DNA of 64,000 nucleotides from Pontibacter roseus DSM 17521 (GTDB lineage Bacteria > Bacteroidota > Bacteroidia > Cytophagales > Hymenobacteraceae), in contig NZ_KB890770.1 in assembly GCF_000373265.1 (NCBI RefSeq), forward strand, positions 1-64,000, given 5' to 3'. Positions 18,045 through 27,632 of the stretch are shown here, piece by piece; position 1 is the first letter of the stretch, and each line of letters opens with the position of its first letter. Position numbers and translations under genes: made by a program. The notes below the pieces were generated by a model. It was not told the origin of the DNA and did not search any database. It saw only the letters and a program-made list of their open reading frames with translations.

Positions 18045-19247
18045 TTAATGACCATGGCCGCCCTCATTCTCAGCGTTTCGCATTTTAGAAAGCAGCGAGT
18101 AAGCTCCTTTGGTAACAAAGTTTCCGGTAGCCGTATCTACACCGGCGGGAAGTGCCACCTGTACAAAACCGCCTTGTTCCACGCCGCGCACCACGGGTAC
18201 CATTCTAAATTTTTTCATCAGGGCATTTCCTTCCTGCTCCTGGCCTGTGTAGAGAAAGACAAATGAAGTGTTGTTTTCCTGTACCACCGCTGTTTCCGGT
18301 AAGGCCAGTACCTGCTTGTCATCCAGCGCCACCTGGGCCTGCACGTACATGCCGGGCACCAGGTCCTTGTCTTCCTCTTCCATGTGGGCGTGCACCTGCA
18401 CGGTGCGCTCCGGGCTGATTTCTTTGCCGATCAGGAAAATGGTGGCTTCGCGCTGAGCCGCGCTTTCCCCGGGCAAGGAGTAGCGCACCACTTGCCCTTT
18501 CCTGAGTGAGGTCAGGTCTTTTTCAAACACGGTTAGCTCCACGTGCAGGTGGTCGGTATCGGCGATGCGGAAAAGTACATCCGTGGGGGCAACGTATTGG
18601 CCCACATCTGCCTTGACATAGGTAATATAACCTTCTAAAGGCGCATGGAGCGGCAGTATACGTCTGATTTTACCGCTTCGGAGAGAGCCGTTCGTGATAC
18701 CGATGATGGCCAACCGCTCCTGCAGGGCCTGTACCCGCGTCTGCACACTTCTGTACTCGGCCACCGTTTGCTGGTAGGTCTTGGCAGAGGACACCTGCTC
18801 CTCGTGCAGTTCCTGCTGGCGCTTATATTCCAGTTCCAGGTAATCCAGGCGGTTCTTTTCTTTCAGGTAGTCTTCCTGCAGCGTCACAAATTCCGGGTTT
18901 TCGATCGTAGCCAGCAGGTCGCCTTTCTTAACATAGGTGCCTTCCAGCACCTGGGTTTTCCGGATAAACCCGCCAAGCGGAGCCGTTACGGAAGCCATGT
19001 TCTGCGGCGGCAGGTCCAGCTTGCCGGTAAGTGTGAGGGTGTTGCTCAGGTTGCGCAGCTGCGGCTTGCCTAAGGTAATGCCTGCCACCTGGTACTGCTC
19101 TTCCGTTAGTTCGGCACTTGCCGGGTTCTCTTCTTCATGGGCTTCTTCTTCCCGGTGTCCGGGCTCCTGAGCAGTTTCTGCTTCGTTGCCGCAGGCGCCA
19201 ATCAGGAACAGGCCCATGAAATATACGATATAGCTGATCCTTTTCAT
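18045..19247 (-). CDS. czcB: CzcB-like RND periplasmic adaptor
   Basis: About 400 residues. A lipoprotein-type signal (GLFLIGACGN, Cys near residue 20) is followed by an acidic/His stretch (residues about 25-45), a biotinyl-lipoyl half-motif VTAPLGGFIRKTQVLEGTYVKKGDLLATIENPE, a coiled-coil hairpin (about 120-180), and barrel and membrane-proximal domains. This is the adaptor that joins the CzcA pump to the outer-membrane factor. ATG 19247 (MKRISY) is preferred over the upstream TTG at 19262. It follows czcA by 20 bp. The HEEEAHEEE stretch is a possible metal-binding tail. Confidence 0.9.
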   Translation of the reverse strand: MKRISYIVYFMGLFLIGACGNEAETAQEPGHREEEAHEEENPASAELTEEQYQVAGITLGKPQLRNLSNTLTLTGKLDLPPQNMASVTAPLGGFIRKTQVLEGTYVKKGDLLATIENPEFVTLQEDYLKEKNRLDYLELEYKRQQELHEEQVSSAKTYQQTVAEYRSVQTRVQALQERLAIIGITNGSLRSGKIRRILPLHAPLEGYITYVKADVGQYVAPTDVLFRIADTDHLHVELTVFEKDLTSLRKGQVVRYSLPGESAAQREATIFLIGKEISPERTVQVHAHMEEEDKDLVPGMYVQAQVALDDKQVLALPETAVVQENNTSFVFLYTGQEQEGNALMKKFRMVPVVRGVEQGGFVQVALPAGVDTATGNFVTKGAYSLLSKMRNAENEGGHGH

Positions 19248-19267
19248 TTGGGATGGATTCAAATTAA

Positions 19268-22200
19268 TTAGTTGTTTTGATTTTCAATAAGAAACTGTAG
19301 CTCAATCACGGCCCGGTTGTAGGCGTGGAGGGTTTCCAGATAGTTTGTCTGAATTAAAAGTCCCCTGTTCAGGCTCAGCACATAGTCCTGATAACTGATT
19401 TCCCCTACCCGGTAAGCTTTTGTGGCCTGCTCGATGATGAGCTGCGCCTGTGGCAGCGCAGTTGCCTCGTAGTAGGCCAGGCTGCTTTGCAGTTTTAACC
19501 CCTGCTGCAGGGCCGCTTTGGTATCTGCCAGCAGCTCATTGCGGGCTTGCTGCAGGTCCAGGTTGGCAGCATCGGCCTGCAGTTTGGCGGCTTGAACGCG
19601 CCGCTGCTGCGGCTTTGGCCAGAGGGGTATGGCCACGCCGAATGACACTTCCTGCGCCGGCTCCACATCGGCAATGACACTTTCGTGGGCGCCTAAGGTA
19701 CGGTTGGTGTACCCCACTTGCAGGTCCGGCAGGAGCCTTGCCCGCTCCACCTTTGTCTCGGCCTGCCTTACTTCTATCTGTTGCCGTGCCAGCTGCAGGC
19801 GTGGGTGCTGCTCCAGCATCTCTTCGGTAACCGTTGGGAATGGCAGTTTTTGCAGAACGGTGTCTGCCGGGGCGACACCTGCATTTATCGCTAAAATAGC
19901 TTGCAGTCGCTCCTGGAAAATGGCCCTGTCTGCCTCTACCTGGAAGGCGTTGTTACGCACTTCTGAGAGTTGTGCCTCGGCCGTTACCCTCTCGAGCAGG
20001 TTTGTCTCCCCGGTTCGCAGCCTGACCTGGGCTGCTCTCAGAAACTGCGCATACAGGCTGTCCTGGTAATGGAGCAAGTGCAGCTGCGAAAGAGTGTACA
20101 CCAAGCCGTAGTAGTTGAGCCTGACATCCCGCACTATTTCCCGCTCGCGCTGTGACAGATTGAGCCTGCTTACCTGGGTGAGCTCTTCCGCCAGCTTCGC
20201 TTGGTGGGCGTATACTGTGGGGAAGGGAAGCGATTGGGATACGGAAAGCTCATTGTCATACGCACCCGTCGCAAGCTTGCCCGTGGAGTACTGCACCTGG
20301 GTTTTATCGATACCCCAGGCTGCCCCTTTCAGTGCCTGGGCTCTTTTCACGCCCAGCTTGGCAGCTCCTACACTCGGGTTCTGATCAAGTGCCTGGGAAA
20401 CCGCCTCAGGCAACGTATACACCTTTACGCCTTGCTGCGCCTTTGCCTGCTGCGGCGCGGCAAGCGACAGCACGGTGAAAGCACCCAGCAGGAAGAGAAA
20501 AGCCGTACCCGCCGAAAGCCCGTCGTTTGCTTTTTTACGCTGATATTTCATGTAATAACCTTCTAATAAAACATACAGTACGGGCAGCACGATCAGGGTC
20601 AGCAGGGTGGATGTGATCAGGCCTCCGATCACAACGGTAGCCAGTGGTTTCTGTACTTCCGCGCCTGCCGTGGTGGAGAGCGCCATCGGCAGAAAGCCCA
20701 GCGAAGCCACGGCAGCCGTCATCAGCACCGGGCGCAAGCGTACCGATGTGCCGTCCAGCACCACATCGCGCAGGCTTAGGCCGGGGTGTTCCTTCCGCTG
20801 CCTGGTAAACTCGGCAATGAGCACGATGCCGTTCAGCACGGCCACGCCGAAGAGCGCGATAAAACCGACCCCGGCGGAGATACTGAACGGCATGCCGCGT
20901 ACCCACAGGGCCAGCACGCCCCCAATGGCCGAGAAGGGGATGGCGGTGAAGATGAGCAGCGAGAACCGTACGGACTTAAAGGTAAAGTAGAGCAGCAAAA
21001 AGATAAGCGCCAGGGCAGCGGGCACGGCCACCGAAAGTCGCTCGTTGGCCTGCTCCAGGTTTTCGAACTGCCCGCCATAGGTGATAAAGTACCCGGTTGG
21101 CAGCTGAACCGCGCTGTCGATCTTATCCTGTACTTCTTCCACCACGCTGGCAATGTCCCGGCCCCTAACGTTGAAGCCCACGATGATGCGCCGCTGGGCG
21201 TCTTCCCGCTGAATTTGGTTCGGTCCCTGTTGAAAGTGCACGCTGGCCAGCTGCTCCAGCGGCACCTGCACCCCGCTGGGGGCTGTGACATAGAGCTGCC
21301 GCACATCGTCTATACTTTGCCGCTTTTCCTGCGCAAGCCTGACCACCAGCTCAAAGCGGCGGTCGCCCTCGTACACCATGCCCGCACTCTGCCCGGCAAA
21401 GGCGGAGTTGATGACCTGGTTCACCGTTTCCACATCCAGCCCGAACTTGGCGAGCTGGTCGCGGTTAATGTCCACCACGATCTGCGGCAGGCCCGACACC
21501 TGCTCCACGTACAGGTCTTCCGCCCCCTCTACCGTTGACACCACACGGCCCACTTCCTGGGAAAGGCGCGTCAGCTCCTGCAGGTCTTCCCCGAATATCT
21601 TGATGCCTACATCCTGCCGCACCCCTGAAATCAGCTCGTTGGAGCGCAGCTGTATGGGTTGGGAAACGCCGAAGGTGACACCCGGAATGGCTTCCAGGGC
21701 CTCGGTCATCTTACTGGCCAGCTCTTCGCGGGTTCTGGCGCTGGTCCACTCCTCCTTGTCTTTGAGTATAATGGTCACGTCGGCAGACTCCATCGGCATG
21801 GGGTCTGTCGGTATTTCGGCAGCCCCGATCTTGCTGATGACCTCCTTTACTTCCGGAAACCGCTCTTTCAGGATGCGGGAAGCCAGCGTCACTTTCTCGA
21901 CGGTCTCCGAAAGGGAGCTGCCCGTCAGCAACCTGGTTTCCAGCGCAAAGTCGCCTTCGTCCAGCGTGGGTATAAACTCGCTGCCCATGCGTGAGAAGAG
22001 CAGCAGGGCCAGGGCCAACAAGCCCACGGCTAATAACAGCACCAATGCCTTCAATCGTAAGGCTCCTTTGATGACGGGACTATACAGGCGCTGGAAGAAG
22101 TCCATCATCTTATCGGAGAAATTACGCTTGTGCGCCGTGTTCTTGCTCAGCACCAGCGCCGACATCATTGGCACATAAGTCAGGGAAAGGATAAAAGCAC

Positions 22201-23653
22201 CCAGGATGGCGAAGGAAACCGTCAGTGCCATGGGCCGGAACATTTTTCCTTCTATCCCCACCAGCACCAGGATAGGCAGGTACACGATCAGGATGATGAT
22301 CTCGCCAAAAGCAGCCGACGTGCGGATCTTACGGGCCGACTCGTATACTTCTTCATCCATCTGAGCCTGGGTGAGCCTGTTGCCGCCACGCAAGCCCAGG
22401 TGGTGCATGGTGGCTTCCACGATGATCACGGCGCCGTCCACGATGATGCCGAAGTCTATGGCCCCCAGGCTCATCAGGTTGCCCGTCACATTAAACTGGC
22501 GCATCAAGATAACGGCAAACAGCATGGAAAGCGGTATAACGGAAGCCACCACCAGACCGGCCCGCAGGTTCCCCAAAAAGAGCACGAGCACAAAAATCAC
22601 GATCAGGGCTCCTTCAATCAGGTTCTTCTCTACCGTACTGATGGCTCTGCCGATCAACTCACTCCGATCCAGGAAGGCTTCCACGGCTACGCCTTCGGGC
22701 AAGGTTTTCCGGATCTGCTCCATGCGCTCTTTTACCCGCTTTACGACCTGGTTGGTGTTCTCGCCTTTGAGCATCATCACAATGCCTCCTACTGCTTCGC
22801 CTTGGGCATCGGTCAGGGCGCCGTAGCGGTTGGCAGCGCCAAACTGCACCTGGGCAATATCCGAGATAAGGACCGGCGTGCCGTTGGAGGTGTTGCTGAC
22901 CACCACCTTCTCTACTTCGCTCAGGCTCTTGATGAGCCCTTCGCTGCGCACAAAGTAGGCATTTGGCTTTTTGTCGATGTAAGCCCCTCCGGTGTTGCCG
23001 TTGTTGCGCTCCAGGGCTGTGAGTACATCCGTGATACTCAGGTTGTGCGCTTTCAGCCTGTTGGGGTTTATGGCAATCTCGTACTGTTTCAGATAACCAC
23101 CAAAGCTGTTAACCTCCGCCACACCGGGCGTACCCAGCAGCTGCCGGCGAACGATCCAGTCCTGAATGGTGCGCAGCTCCATGGCTGAGTACTTGTCTTC
23201 GTAGCCTGGTTTGGCATGCACCACATACTGGTAAATCTCGCCCAGGCCAGTGGAAATAGGCGCCATTTCGGGGCTGCCGACGCCAGGTGGTATGTTCCGC
23301 GAAGCTTCCGTGAGCCGCTCTGCCACCTGCTGGCGTGCCCAGTAGATGTCCACTTTCTCTTTGAACACAATGGTTACCACCGAGAGCCCGAAACGGGAAA
23401 TGGAGCGCACTTCTTCGATGTCGGGAATAGTGGCCATGGTCTGTTCCACCGGAAAGCTGATGAGCCGCTCCACTTCCTGGGCCGCCAGCGAAGGGCTGGA
23501 GGTGATGACCTGTACCTGTTTGTTGGTGATGTCCGGGACGGCATCGATGGGCAGCTGGGTCAGGGAATAGCCGCCCCATACAACAAGCCCCAGCGTTAAG
23601 ATGCCGATGATGAGCTTGTTGTAGATGGAAAAATGAATGATTTTGTCTAACAC
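19268..23653 (-). CDS. czcA: CzcA-type RND metal pump fused to a TolC-like outer-membrane factor
   Basis: About 1461 residues, far longer than a usual CzcA (about 1040). Residues 1 to about 1035 form the RND transporter, with the proton-relay segment DFGIIVDGAVIIVE starting near residue 400, the divalent-metal (Czc/Cnr) form rather than the Cus form. From about residue 1035 a second module starts MKYQRKK, followed by a signal-peptide-like hydrophobic stretch ending QAKAQ and then a TolC/CzcC-like coiled-coil protein to the end. Such fusions occur in Bacteroidetes. The start was set at GTG 23653 because relatives begin LDKIIHFSI; GTG 23683 is also open. Expected role: proton-driven efflux of Zn, Cd or Co from the periplasm. 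It sits between the DUF6660 gene and czcB in one operon. Confidence 0.9.
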   Translation of the reverse strand: MLDKIIHFSIYNKLIIGILTLGLVVWGGYSLTQLPIDAVPDITNKQVQVITSSPSLAAQEVERLISFPVEQTMATIPDIEEVRSISRFGLSVVTIVFKEKVDIYWARQQVAERLTEASRNIPPGVGSPEMAPISTGLGEIYQYVVHAKPGYEDKYSAMELRTIQDWIVRRQLLGTPGVAEVNSFGGYLKQYEIAINPNRLKAHNLSITDVLTALERNNGNTGGAYIDKKPNAYFVRSEGLIKSLSEVEKVVVSNTSNGTPVLISDIAQVQFGAANRYGALTDAQGEAVGGIVMMLKGENTNQVVKRVKERMEQIRKTLPEGVAVEAFLDRSELIGRAISTVEKNLIEGALIVIFVLVLFLGNLRAGLVVASVIPLSMLFAVILMRQFNVTGNLMSLGAIDFGIIVDGAVIIVEATMHHLGLRGGNRLTQAQMDEEVYESARKIRTSAAFGEIIILIVYLPILVLVGIEGKMFRPMALTVSFAILGAFILSLTYVPMMSALVLSKNTAHKRNFSDKMMDFFQRLYSPVIKGALRLKALVLLLAVGLLALALLLFSRMGSEFIPTLDEGDFALETRLLTGSSLSETVEKVTLASRILKERFPEVKEVISKIGAAEIPTDPMPMESADVTIILKDKEEWTSARTREELASKMTEALEAIPGVTFGVSQPIQLRSNELISGVRQDVGIKIFGEDLQELTRLSQEVGRVVSTVEGAEDLYVEQVSGLPQIVVDINRDQLAKFGLDVETVNQVINSAFAGQSAGMVYEGDRRFELVVRLAQEKRQSIDDVRQLYVTAPSGVQVPLEQLASVHFQQGPNQIQREDAQRRIIVGFNVRGRDIASVVEEVQDKIDSAVQLPTGYFITYGGQFENLEQANERLSVAVPAALALIFLLLYFTFKSVRFSLLIFTAIPFSAIGGVLALWVRGMPFSISAGVGFIALFGVAVLNGIVLIAEFTRQRKEHPGLSLRDVVLDGTSVRLRPVLMTAAVASLGFLPMALSTTAGAEVQKPLATVVIGGLITSTLLTLIVLPVLYVLLEGYYMKYQRKKANDGLSAGTAFLFLLGAFTVLSLAAPQQAKAQQGVKVYTLPEAVSQALDQNPSVGAAKLGVKRAQALKGAAWGIDKTQVQYSTGKLATGAYDNELSVSQSLPFPTVYAHQAKLAEELTQVSRLNLSQREREIVRDVRLNYYGLVYTLSQLHLLHYQDSLYAQFLRAAQVRLRTGETNLLERVTAEAQLSEVRNNAFQVEADRAIFQERLQAILAINAGVAPADTVLQKLPFPTVTEEMLEQHPRLQLARQQIEVRQAETKVERARLLPDLQVGYTNRTLGAHESVIADVEPAQEVSFGVAIPLWPKPQQRRVQAAKLQADAANLDLQQARNELLADTKAALQQGLKLQSSLAYYEATALPQAQLIIEQATKAYRVGEISYQDYVLSLNRGLLIQTNYLETLHAYNRAVIELQFLIENQNN

Positions 23654-23765
23654 TACAATGGTTGGTTTAACCCAAAAAACCACCTATACAACGTATAAGC
23701 GCACGCCACTCTTAGCTGCATTGACAATGCAGCAGGGCGTGTTTTCTTAAACAGAAAAGAGTCGG

Positions 23766-24083
23766 TTAAACCTTAGGCGGGTGCCAGAAGGGGAATCCAG
23801 GCGAAAAGGCGGCGTCATCAAGATAGGCGCTGCGGTACGTGTTTTGCGGATACGGCTGCGGCTCTGACGGCGGGGCTATCCAGGAGATAAGCGTAATGCC
23901 GCCACAGCAATTGCACTCACACAGCGGCGAGCAAAGGTCTTCGTCCTGCGCACCGTCCTGATGAAAATCGTCTACCTGCACTGTCGTTACGTTGCTTTGG
24001 GCAAAGGCTGCGCCTTCATCTGCACATGGCAAGCACGCCATGGCCAGTATCACAATAGCCCAAATGACAGTCAGGTACTTCAT
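23766..24083 (-). CDS. DUF6660 small exported Cys-rich protein
   Basis: About 105 residues starting MKYLTVIWAIVILAMACLPC, an N-terminal signal or anchor segment. The middle holds LCSPLCECNCCGG, a dense cysteine cluster, and the end is FPFWHPPKV. This pattern (short, LCxPxCxCNCC, ending WxPP) is that of DUF6660 proteins, encoded upstream of CzcA pumps in Bacteroidetes and probably binding metal in the periplasm. ATG 24083 was chosen over an upstream ATG at 24146 because the family begins with this signal sequence. It is the first gene of the Czc operon. Confidence 0.8.
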   Translation of the reverse strand: MKYLTVIWAIVILAMACLPCADEGAAFAQSNVTTVQVDDFHQDGAQDEDLCSPLCECNCCGGITLISWIAPPSEPQPYPQNTYRSAYLDDAAFSPGFPFWHPPKV

Positions 24084-24088
24084 TATTG

Positions 24089-24129
24089 CAAAGGTAAGAA
24101 TAATTCTGCTGTTGTACTGCTTTAGCAGT
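24089..24129 (-). promoter_or_regulatory. Candidate promoter and operator of the Czc operon
   Basis: On the minus strand TACCTTTG (24096-24089) fits the Bacteroidetes -7 box, but lies only 5 bases before the chosen ATG, so a transcript from it would be nearly leaderless. Upstream, ACTGCT-TT-AGCAGT (24116-24129) is a perfect 6-bp inverted repeat and a possible operator for the Fur-type regulator encoded in the same operon. No clear -33 box is seen. Confidence 0.35.
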
Positions 24130-24391
24130 GTTGCTGTTGCGCTCACTAGGGAACATTTATAGCATTTTATGTTTAGTGGGAGTGGTTTTTTTCTCCTTAT
24201 TGTTAGGTTGCTCCTAAGTCTATTTTATATTGAGGAATCCCAATAAGAATATTTTATTATATACTTTATGTATAATGATTTATTATTTATACATGTAATG
24301 TATGAAAATTAGAATAATTAGCCCGTATTATATACTCAAAAATTATTTTATCGTAAATTTAAATCAATGTATCTAGTATTTAATTAAAACT
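24130..24391. other. AT-rich divergent intergenic region
   Basis: This lies between the minus-strand Czc operon and the plus-strand DUF4099 gene. It is markedly AT-rich, with the palindrome TACATGTA near 24290, and has no supported gene. It probably holds the promoter for the plus-strand genes. Confidence 0.5.
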
Positions 24392-25024
24392 ATGAACTTT
24401 GATATAAAAGACCTGCCGTACGGTCAATTCGAGCGCCTTGGAATGAACAAGAAAGACGTGCTCTCCATGAAGTCTGACGATTTGGTGAGCCTGCTGACGG
24501 GCAGGCGCACAAGCCTGAATACCTTTACTATCAAGGACGCCAGTCTGGAACCTCTTACCGTGGATGCAAAATTGAGCCTGAAGATGAATCCAGACAACAC
24601 CTTATCGCTAATGATCCACCCGATACGAAGGGAGATACAAAACGAAATCGGAGCCAGTAAGCAGGAGCTGGAGAAGCTGCTAAACGGAGAGCTACTGGTA
24701 AAGCCGTTTAAATCGCTTAATGGGGAGAAAGAGCTGTATGTTTTCCAGCTGGATAAGGAGACCAACGAGATTCTAAGGGTGAGGGTACGGGATATCCAAG
24801 TGCCTAGTGCTATCAGGGATATCGTGTTGAGTACTGATCAGAAAGAGCACCTGCGGCAAGGCGGCACCCTGGAGCTTTATTCCAAAGCAAAGGATCAGCT
24901 GATCTCAGCCCGCCTGGATTTGAATGATCCTAAAGGAATGAAGATAGTGGAGGGGCAAGTCTCTGTAAAAGAAAGCCACACCTTGGCAGTGAAGGAAACT
25001 CCTGTTGTGTCTATTAAACGTTAG
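24392..25024 (+). CDS. DUF4099/DUF3945 domain protein
   Basis: A 210-residue protein whose start, NFDIKDLPYGQFERLGMNKK, and following KSDDLVSLLTGRRT are the signature of DUF4099. The middle part (KLSLKMNPDNTLSLMIHPIR) matches the linked DUF3945 repeats. These proteins are common on Bacteroidetes plasmids and conjugative elements, often just before Toprim or topoisomerase-like genes, and their biochemical role is unknown. Here it is 7 bp from the following Toprim gene, so the two are likely co-transcribed. It is shorter than many relatives, which carry several DUF3945 repeats. Confidence 0.8.
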   Translation: MNFDIKDLPYGQFERLGMNKKDVLSMKSDDLVSLLTGRRTSLNTFTIKDASLEPLTVDAKLSLKMNPDNTLSLMIHPIRREIQNEIGASKQELEKLLNGELLVKPFKSLNGEKELYVFQLDKETNEILRVRVRDIQVPSAIRDIVLSTDQKEHLRQGGTLELYSKAKDQLISARLDLNDPKGMKIVEGQVSVKESHTLAVKETPVVSIKR

Positions 25025-25031
25025 CTTGCCT

Positions 25032-26126
25032 ATGACTTTTCAGGAATACAGAGAGCAGGTGTCGATTATTCAGGTCGCCGAGTCGCTAGGCTATGTGTTT
25101 GACCCCCTGAAGGGCAGAAAGAGCCCTGAGTTCAGGCACCCTGACGGAGACAGGATTATCATCAACAACCCGGGCGACAGCTCCCGGCAGATGTACTTCA
25201 ACCGGGATGGAAGCAACGACAAGGGGTCTGTGATAGATTTTGTGGCCAACCGGCTGCACCGCTTCCAGGGAAGCTTTCGCAATGAGATCGACGGTATCAA
25301 TAGGGTGCTGTCTAGGTATGCTTATGCCTCTCAACCCAAAGCTCCAATCTACAATGTTACGGAAGCAAAGCCTTTTGACAAAAGCAGGTTTGTCGAATCG
25401 GAGGCCTCTGTTTTTAAGCTGCATTACCTAATCAAGGAACGAGGTCTCTCTAGCGAGACGGTGCAGCTGTTCCTGCCTTACATAAGGCTAGTGCGGGACG
25501 CAGAGAAGGATAATGCCTATACCAATATCGCTTTCCCTCTGCAAAGGCCAGCTAGCAGCGAAACGATAGGCTACGACCTTAGAAATTATGGCTTTAAGGG
25601 CGTGGCATCGGGCAGCGACCGCAAGCACGGTGTCTGGGTAGCCGACTTTGCGCAGAATCCGGTTCTTACACGCCATGTCTACTTTGCGGAGAACCCTATA
25701 GATGCCATGAGCTTCTATCAGCTGGAGAAGGATAAGCGGGACTTCAGCAACTCAGTGTTCGTCTCGTTTGGCGGGGGAATGTCGAGGATGCAGGTGGAGC
25801 TTTCCCTGAAGGCGTGGCCGCATGCTCAAAAGCATACCATTTTCGATAACGATTACCAGGGAAAGATCTATGATATCTATCTGGCCACGGCAATAGTAGG
25901 TAAGCCCTACACCTTTACAAAGAATGCCGACAGTATTACCTTCAGCTTGGATGAAAAGAAATTTGATATTCCTGTAGACAAGCTGAGCCTTTTTGCCTTT
26001 GAGAAGAACTCCGGTATTCGTTCCGGACTTCAGGTGCATAAGCCCCTTGGCCATAAAGACTATAACGACATCATACATCCCAAAAACGACCAGGAGAATC
26101 GTATCCCTATGAAAGTGAAGTTATGA
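25032..26126 (+). CDS. Toprim-domain protein (plasmid DNA primase-like)
   Basis: About 364 residues. The N-terminal part resembles the DUF3991/CHC2-like primase module (EYREQVSIIQVAESLGYVF, then GSVIDFVANRL) but lacks zinc-binding cysteines. The C-terminal part reads as a Toprim domain: YFAENPIDAMSFYQ supplies the acidic residue after the first strand and TIFDNDYQGKIYD the DxD-like motif. It probably acts in DNA replication or conjugative strand processing of the element. ATG 25032 is preferred over an upstream TTG inside the previous gene. Family assignment is by motif and neighbour; catalytic activity is not shown. Confidence 0.7.
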   Translation: MTFQEYREQVSIIQVAESLGYVFDPLKGRKSPEFRHPDGDRIIINNPGDSSRQMYFNRDGSNDKGSVIDFVANRLHRFQGSFRNEIDGINRVLSRYAYASQPKAPIYNVTEAKPFDKSRFVESEASVFKLHYLIKERGLSSETVQLFLPYIRLVRDAEKDNAYTNIAFPLQRPASSETIGYDLRNYGFKGVASGSDRKHGVWVADFAQNPVLTRHVYFAENPIDAMSFYQLEKDKRDFSNSVFVSFGGGMSRMQVELSLKAWPHAQKHTIFDNDYQGKIYDIYLATAIVGKPYTFTKNADSITFSLDEKKFDIPVDKLSLFAFEKNSGIRSGLQVHKPLGHKDYNDIIHPKNDQENRIPMKVKL

Positions 26127-26261
26127 TCTGAAATCTAGTATAGCAGTCAAAGATTTTAGGAGATGAAATGCAGTTTCTGTGTCTCGCCTGGCTGTTGCGG
26201 TTAATTACGTCTCTGTAGAAAATATTTTTCACCTAACTATAAACCATTTAATTTTTAGGCT

Positions 26262-26705
26262 ATGAAAAAGCTATCTATCTTCTCCCTTCTGTTATGTACA
26301 GTTCTATTTTTTGCTAGTTGTGATGACGAAGGCGAGGGCCCGGCCCTGCCTGATACTGCTACCTATCGGGTCGATTACAGCCAGTCAGGGGATTATGAGA
26401 AGTTCATTAAGATTATTACTATTGGAGGTGGCGATTTTAAAGTGAGGGGTACTAATGAGGCTATGCCGCCCGTGTTGTTTGACGGGAACCTTTCGGAGAC
26501 GTCCTATTCCTATGAAGCGGATAAGGTAAGGGAACTCACCATACAAGCTGCCAATGAGTTCAGTGCCGTGGAGAATGGTCCTGCTTCTATGCAGATGCGC
26601 TTTGTTATTTACAAGAACGGTAAGCAGATTGATGAGAAGACTTTTAATTACAATGAAGCTTCAGGGGAGAAAAATGAGTACCTGAATTATAAGGCCAATG
26701 AATGA
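26262..26705 (+). CDS. Hypothetical lipoprotein
   Basis: A 147-residue protein with a lipobox LFFASC (Cys near residue 20) followed by an acidic DDEGEG segment, which in Bacteroidetes can act as a lipoprotein export signal to the cell surface. The mature part is predicted to be a small beta-sandwich (YRVDYSQSGDYEKF ... VRELTIQAANEF). I do not recognise a family. It stands alone in + orientation between the Toprim gene and the minus-strand genes. Confidence 0.65.
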   Translation: MKKLSIFSLLLCTVLFFASCDDEGEGPALPDTATYRVDYSQSGDYEKFIKIITIGGGDFKVRGTNEAMPPVLFDGNLSETSYSYEADKVRELTIQAANEFSAVENGPASMQMRFVIYKNGKQIDEKTFNYNEASGEKNEYLNYKANE

Positions 26706-26815
26706 GGTAGGATTTGAGGCATCTCTTCAATGCTCTAGCAGATGGAAGGTGTTACCCATGAAGCGAACTTCAGCGCCAATATCAAATAAGAAAGGCATCT
26801 TTAACTTATTTATAC

Positions 26816-27178
26816 CTAGCCTTTCGCTATTTTTAGGTACTCTTCGTAGTCCTGCGGGTCCATATGAAGGCGAATGTACTCCTCCATTCCCACATCGTTT
26901 TTCTCCATTACATAGCGTGTGAATGATAGGATGCTTTTACAATTCTCGAAACCTTGTTCTTCCATTCCTTGCCGCACCTTATCGGGCAGACCCTCAAGCC
27001 ATTCCTGATAATCATTCATATTAGGAGTGTAGTCCTTGGCCTCGTGATGGTAACGATAAGAAATGTTACCCACCGTAAACATCAGCTCGTGAAAGCGGCG
27101 CTCCCCGATGGGGCAGGTGGCCAGAAATTTTTCCTGACTGACATTACGCTCTTCTACCGGATGTTTCATCTTGATCAT
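26816..27178 (-). CDS. Hypothetical protein
   Basis: A 120-residue soluble protein with a His/Tyr-rich middle (ISYRYHHEAKDYTPN) and an acidic C-terminal half. No family is recognised. ATG 27178 is preceded by a purine-rich AAGGAAGGAAAC; a second ATG at 27169 is also possible. It lies downstream of another hypothetical gene and umuDC on the same strand. Confidence 0.55.
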   Translation of the reverse strand: MIKMKHPVEERNVSQEKFLATCPIGERRFHELMFTVGNISYRYHHEAKDYTPNMNDYQEWLEGLPDKVRQGMEEQGFENCKSILSFTRYVMEKNDVGMEEYIRLHMDPQDYEEYLKIAKG

Positions 27179-27225
27179 ATAGTTTCCTTCCTTTGTTAGT
27201 TAGATCTACCTATTTCAAGTTACTA

Positions 27226-27576
27226 CTAAAGCCGCAGCGCCTCAAGCTGATACCAAAACTCATGTCCTCGGATACTATCGGCAAGCTCTTTGTCAACGAC
27301 AAAGAATTTTAATGTTTCTACATGAGGATGCTCTTCCAGACATTCTGAGATTTCATAGAAGTCTTCTGAACCAGCACCAGGCCCTAAATCTTGCTCGTAA
27401 GAAACAGACACAGGGATATCCTCAACACTAGTATCAGACTCAAGATCATCTACAAAGACATCAAGAATGAAAATTTCCATCTGTTCTTTATTCACTGCGA
27501 CTGCTGCTTTGTCTTTATTCCCTTGTATAAATTTTATTGCCTCTTTAAATCTCATGTACTTTTCAAGTTTAACCAT
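27226..27576 (-). CDS. Hypothetical protein downstream of umuC
   Basis: About 116 residues starting MVKLEKYMRFKEAIKFIQ. It is acidic, with no membrane segment and no motif known to me. A longer frame to 27675 would overlap the 3' end of umuC; ATG 27576, 57 bp after the umuC stop, was preferred. It could be part of the umuDC transcript. Confidence 0.5.
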   Translation of the reverse strand: MVKLEKYMRFKEAIKFIQGNKDKAAVAVNKEQMEIFILDVFVDDLESDTSVEDIPVSVSYEQDLGPGAGSEDFYEISECLEEHPHVETLKFFVVDKELADSIRGHEFWYQLEALRL

Positions 27577-27632
27577 TACCGAATTTAGCACATCTAATTT
27601 AATATACAAGATAGCTATCCTTTGCTGGAGCC

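Noticed and set aside
18035..18118. Longer start of the Fur-type regulator
   Set aside because: It uses TTG and overlaps czcB; the family normally starts at the later MLKNLDK.
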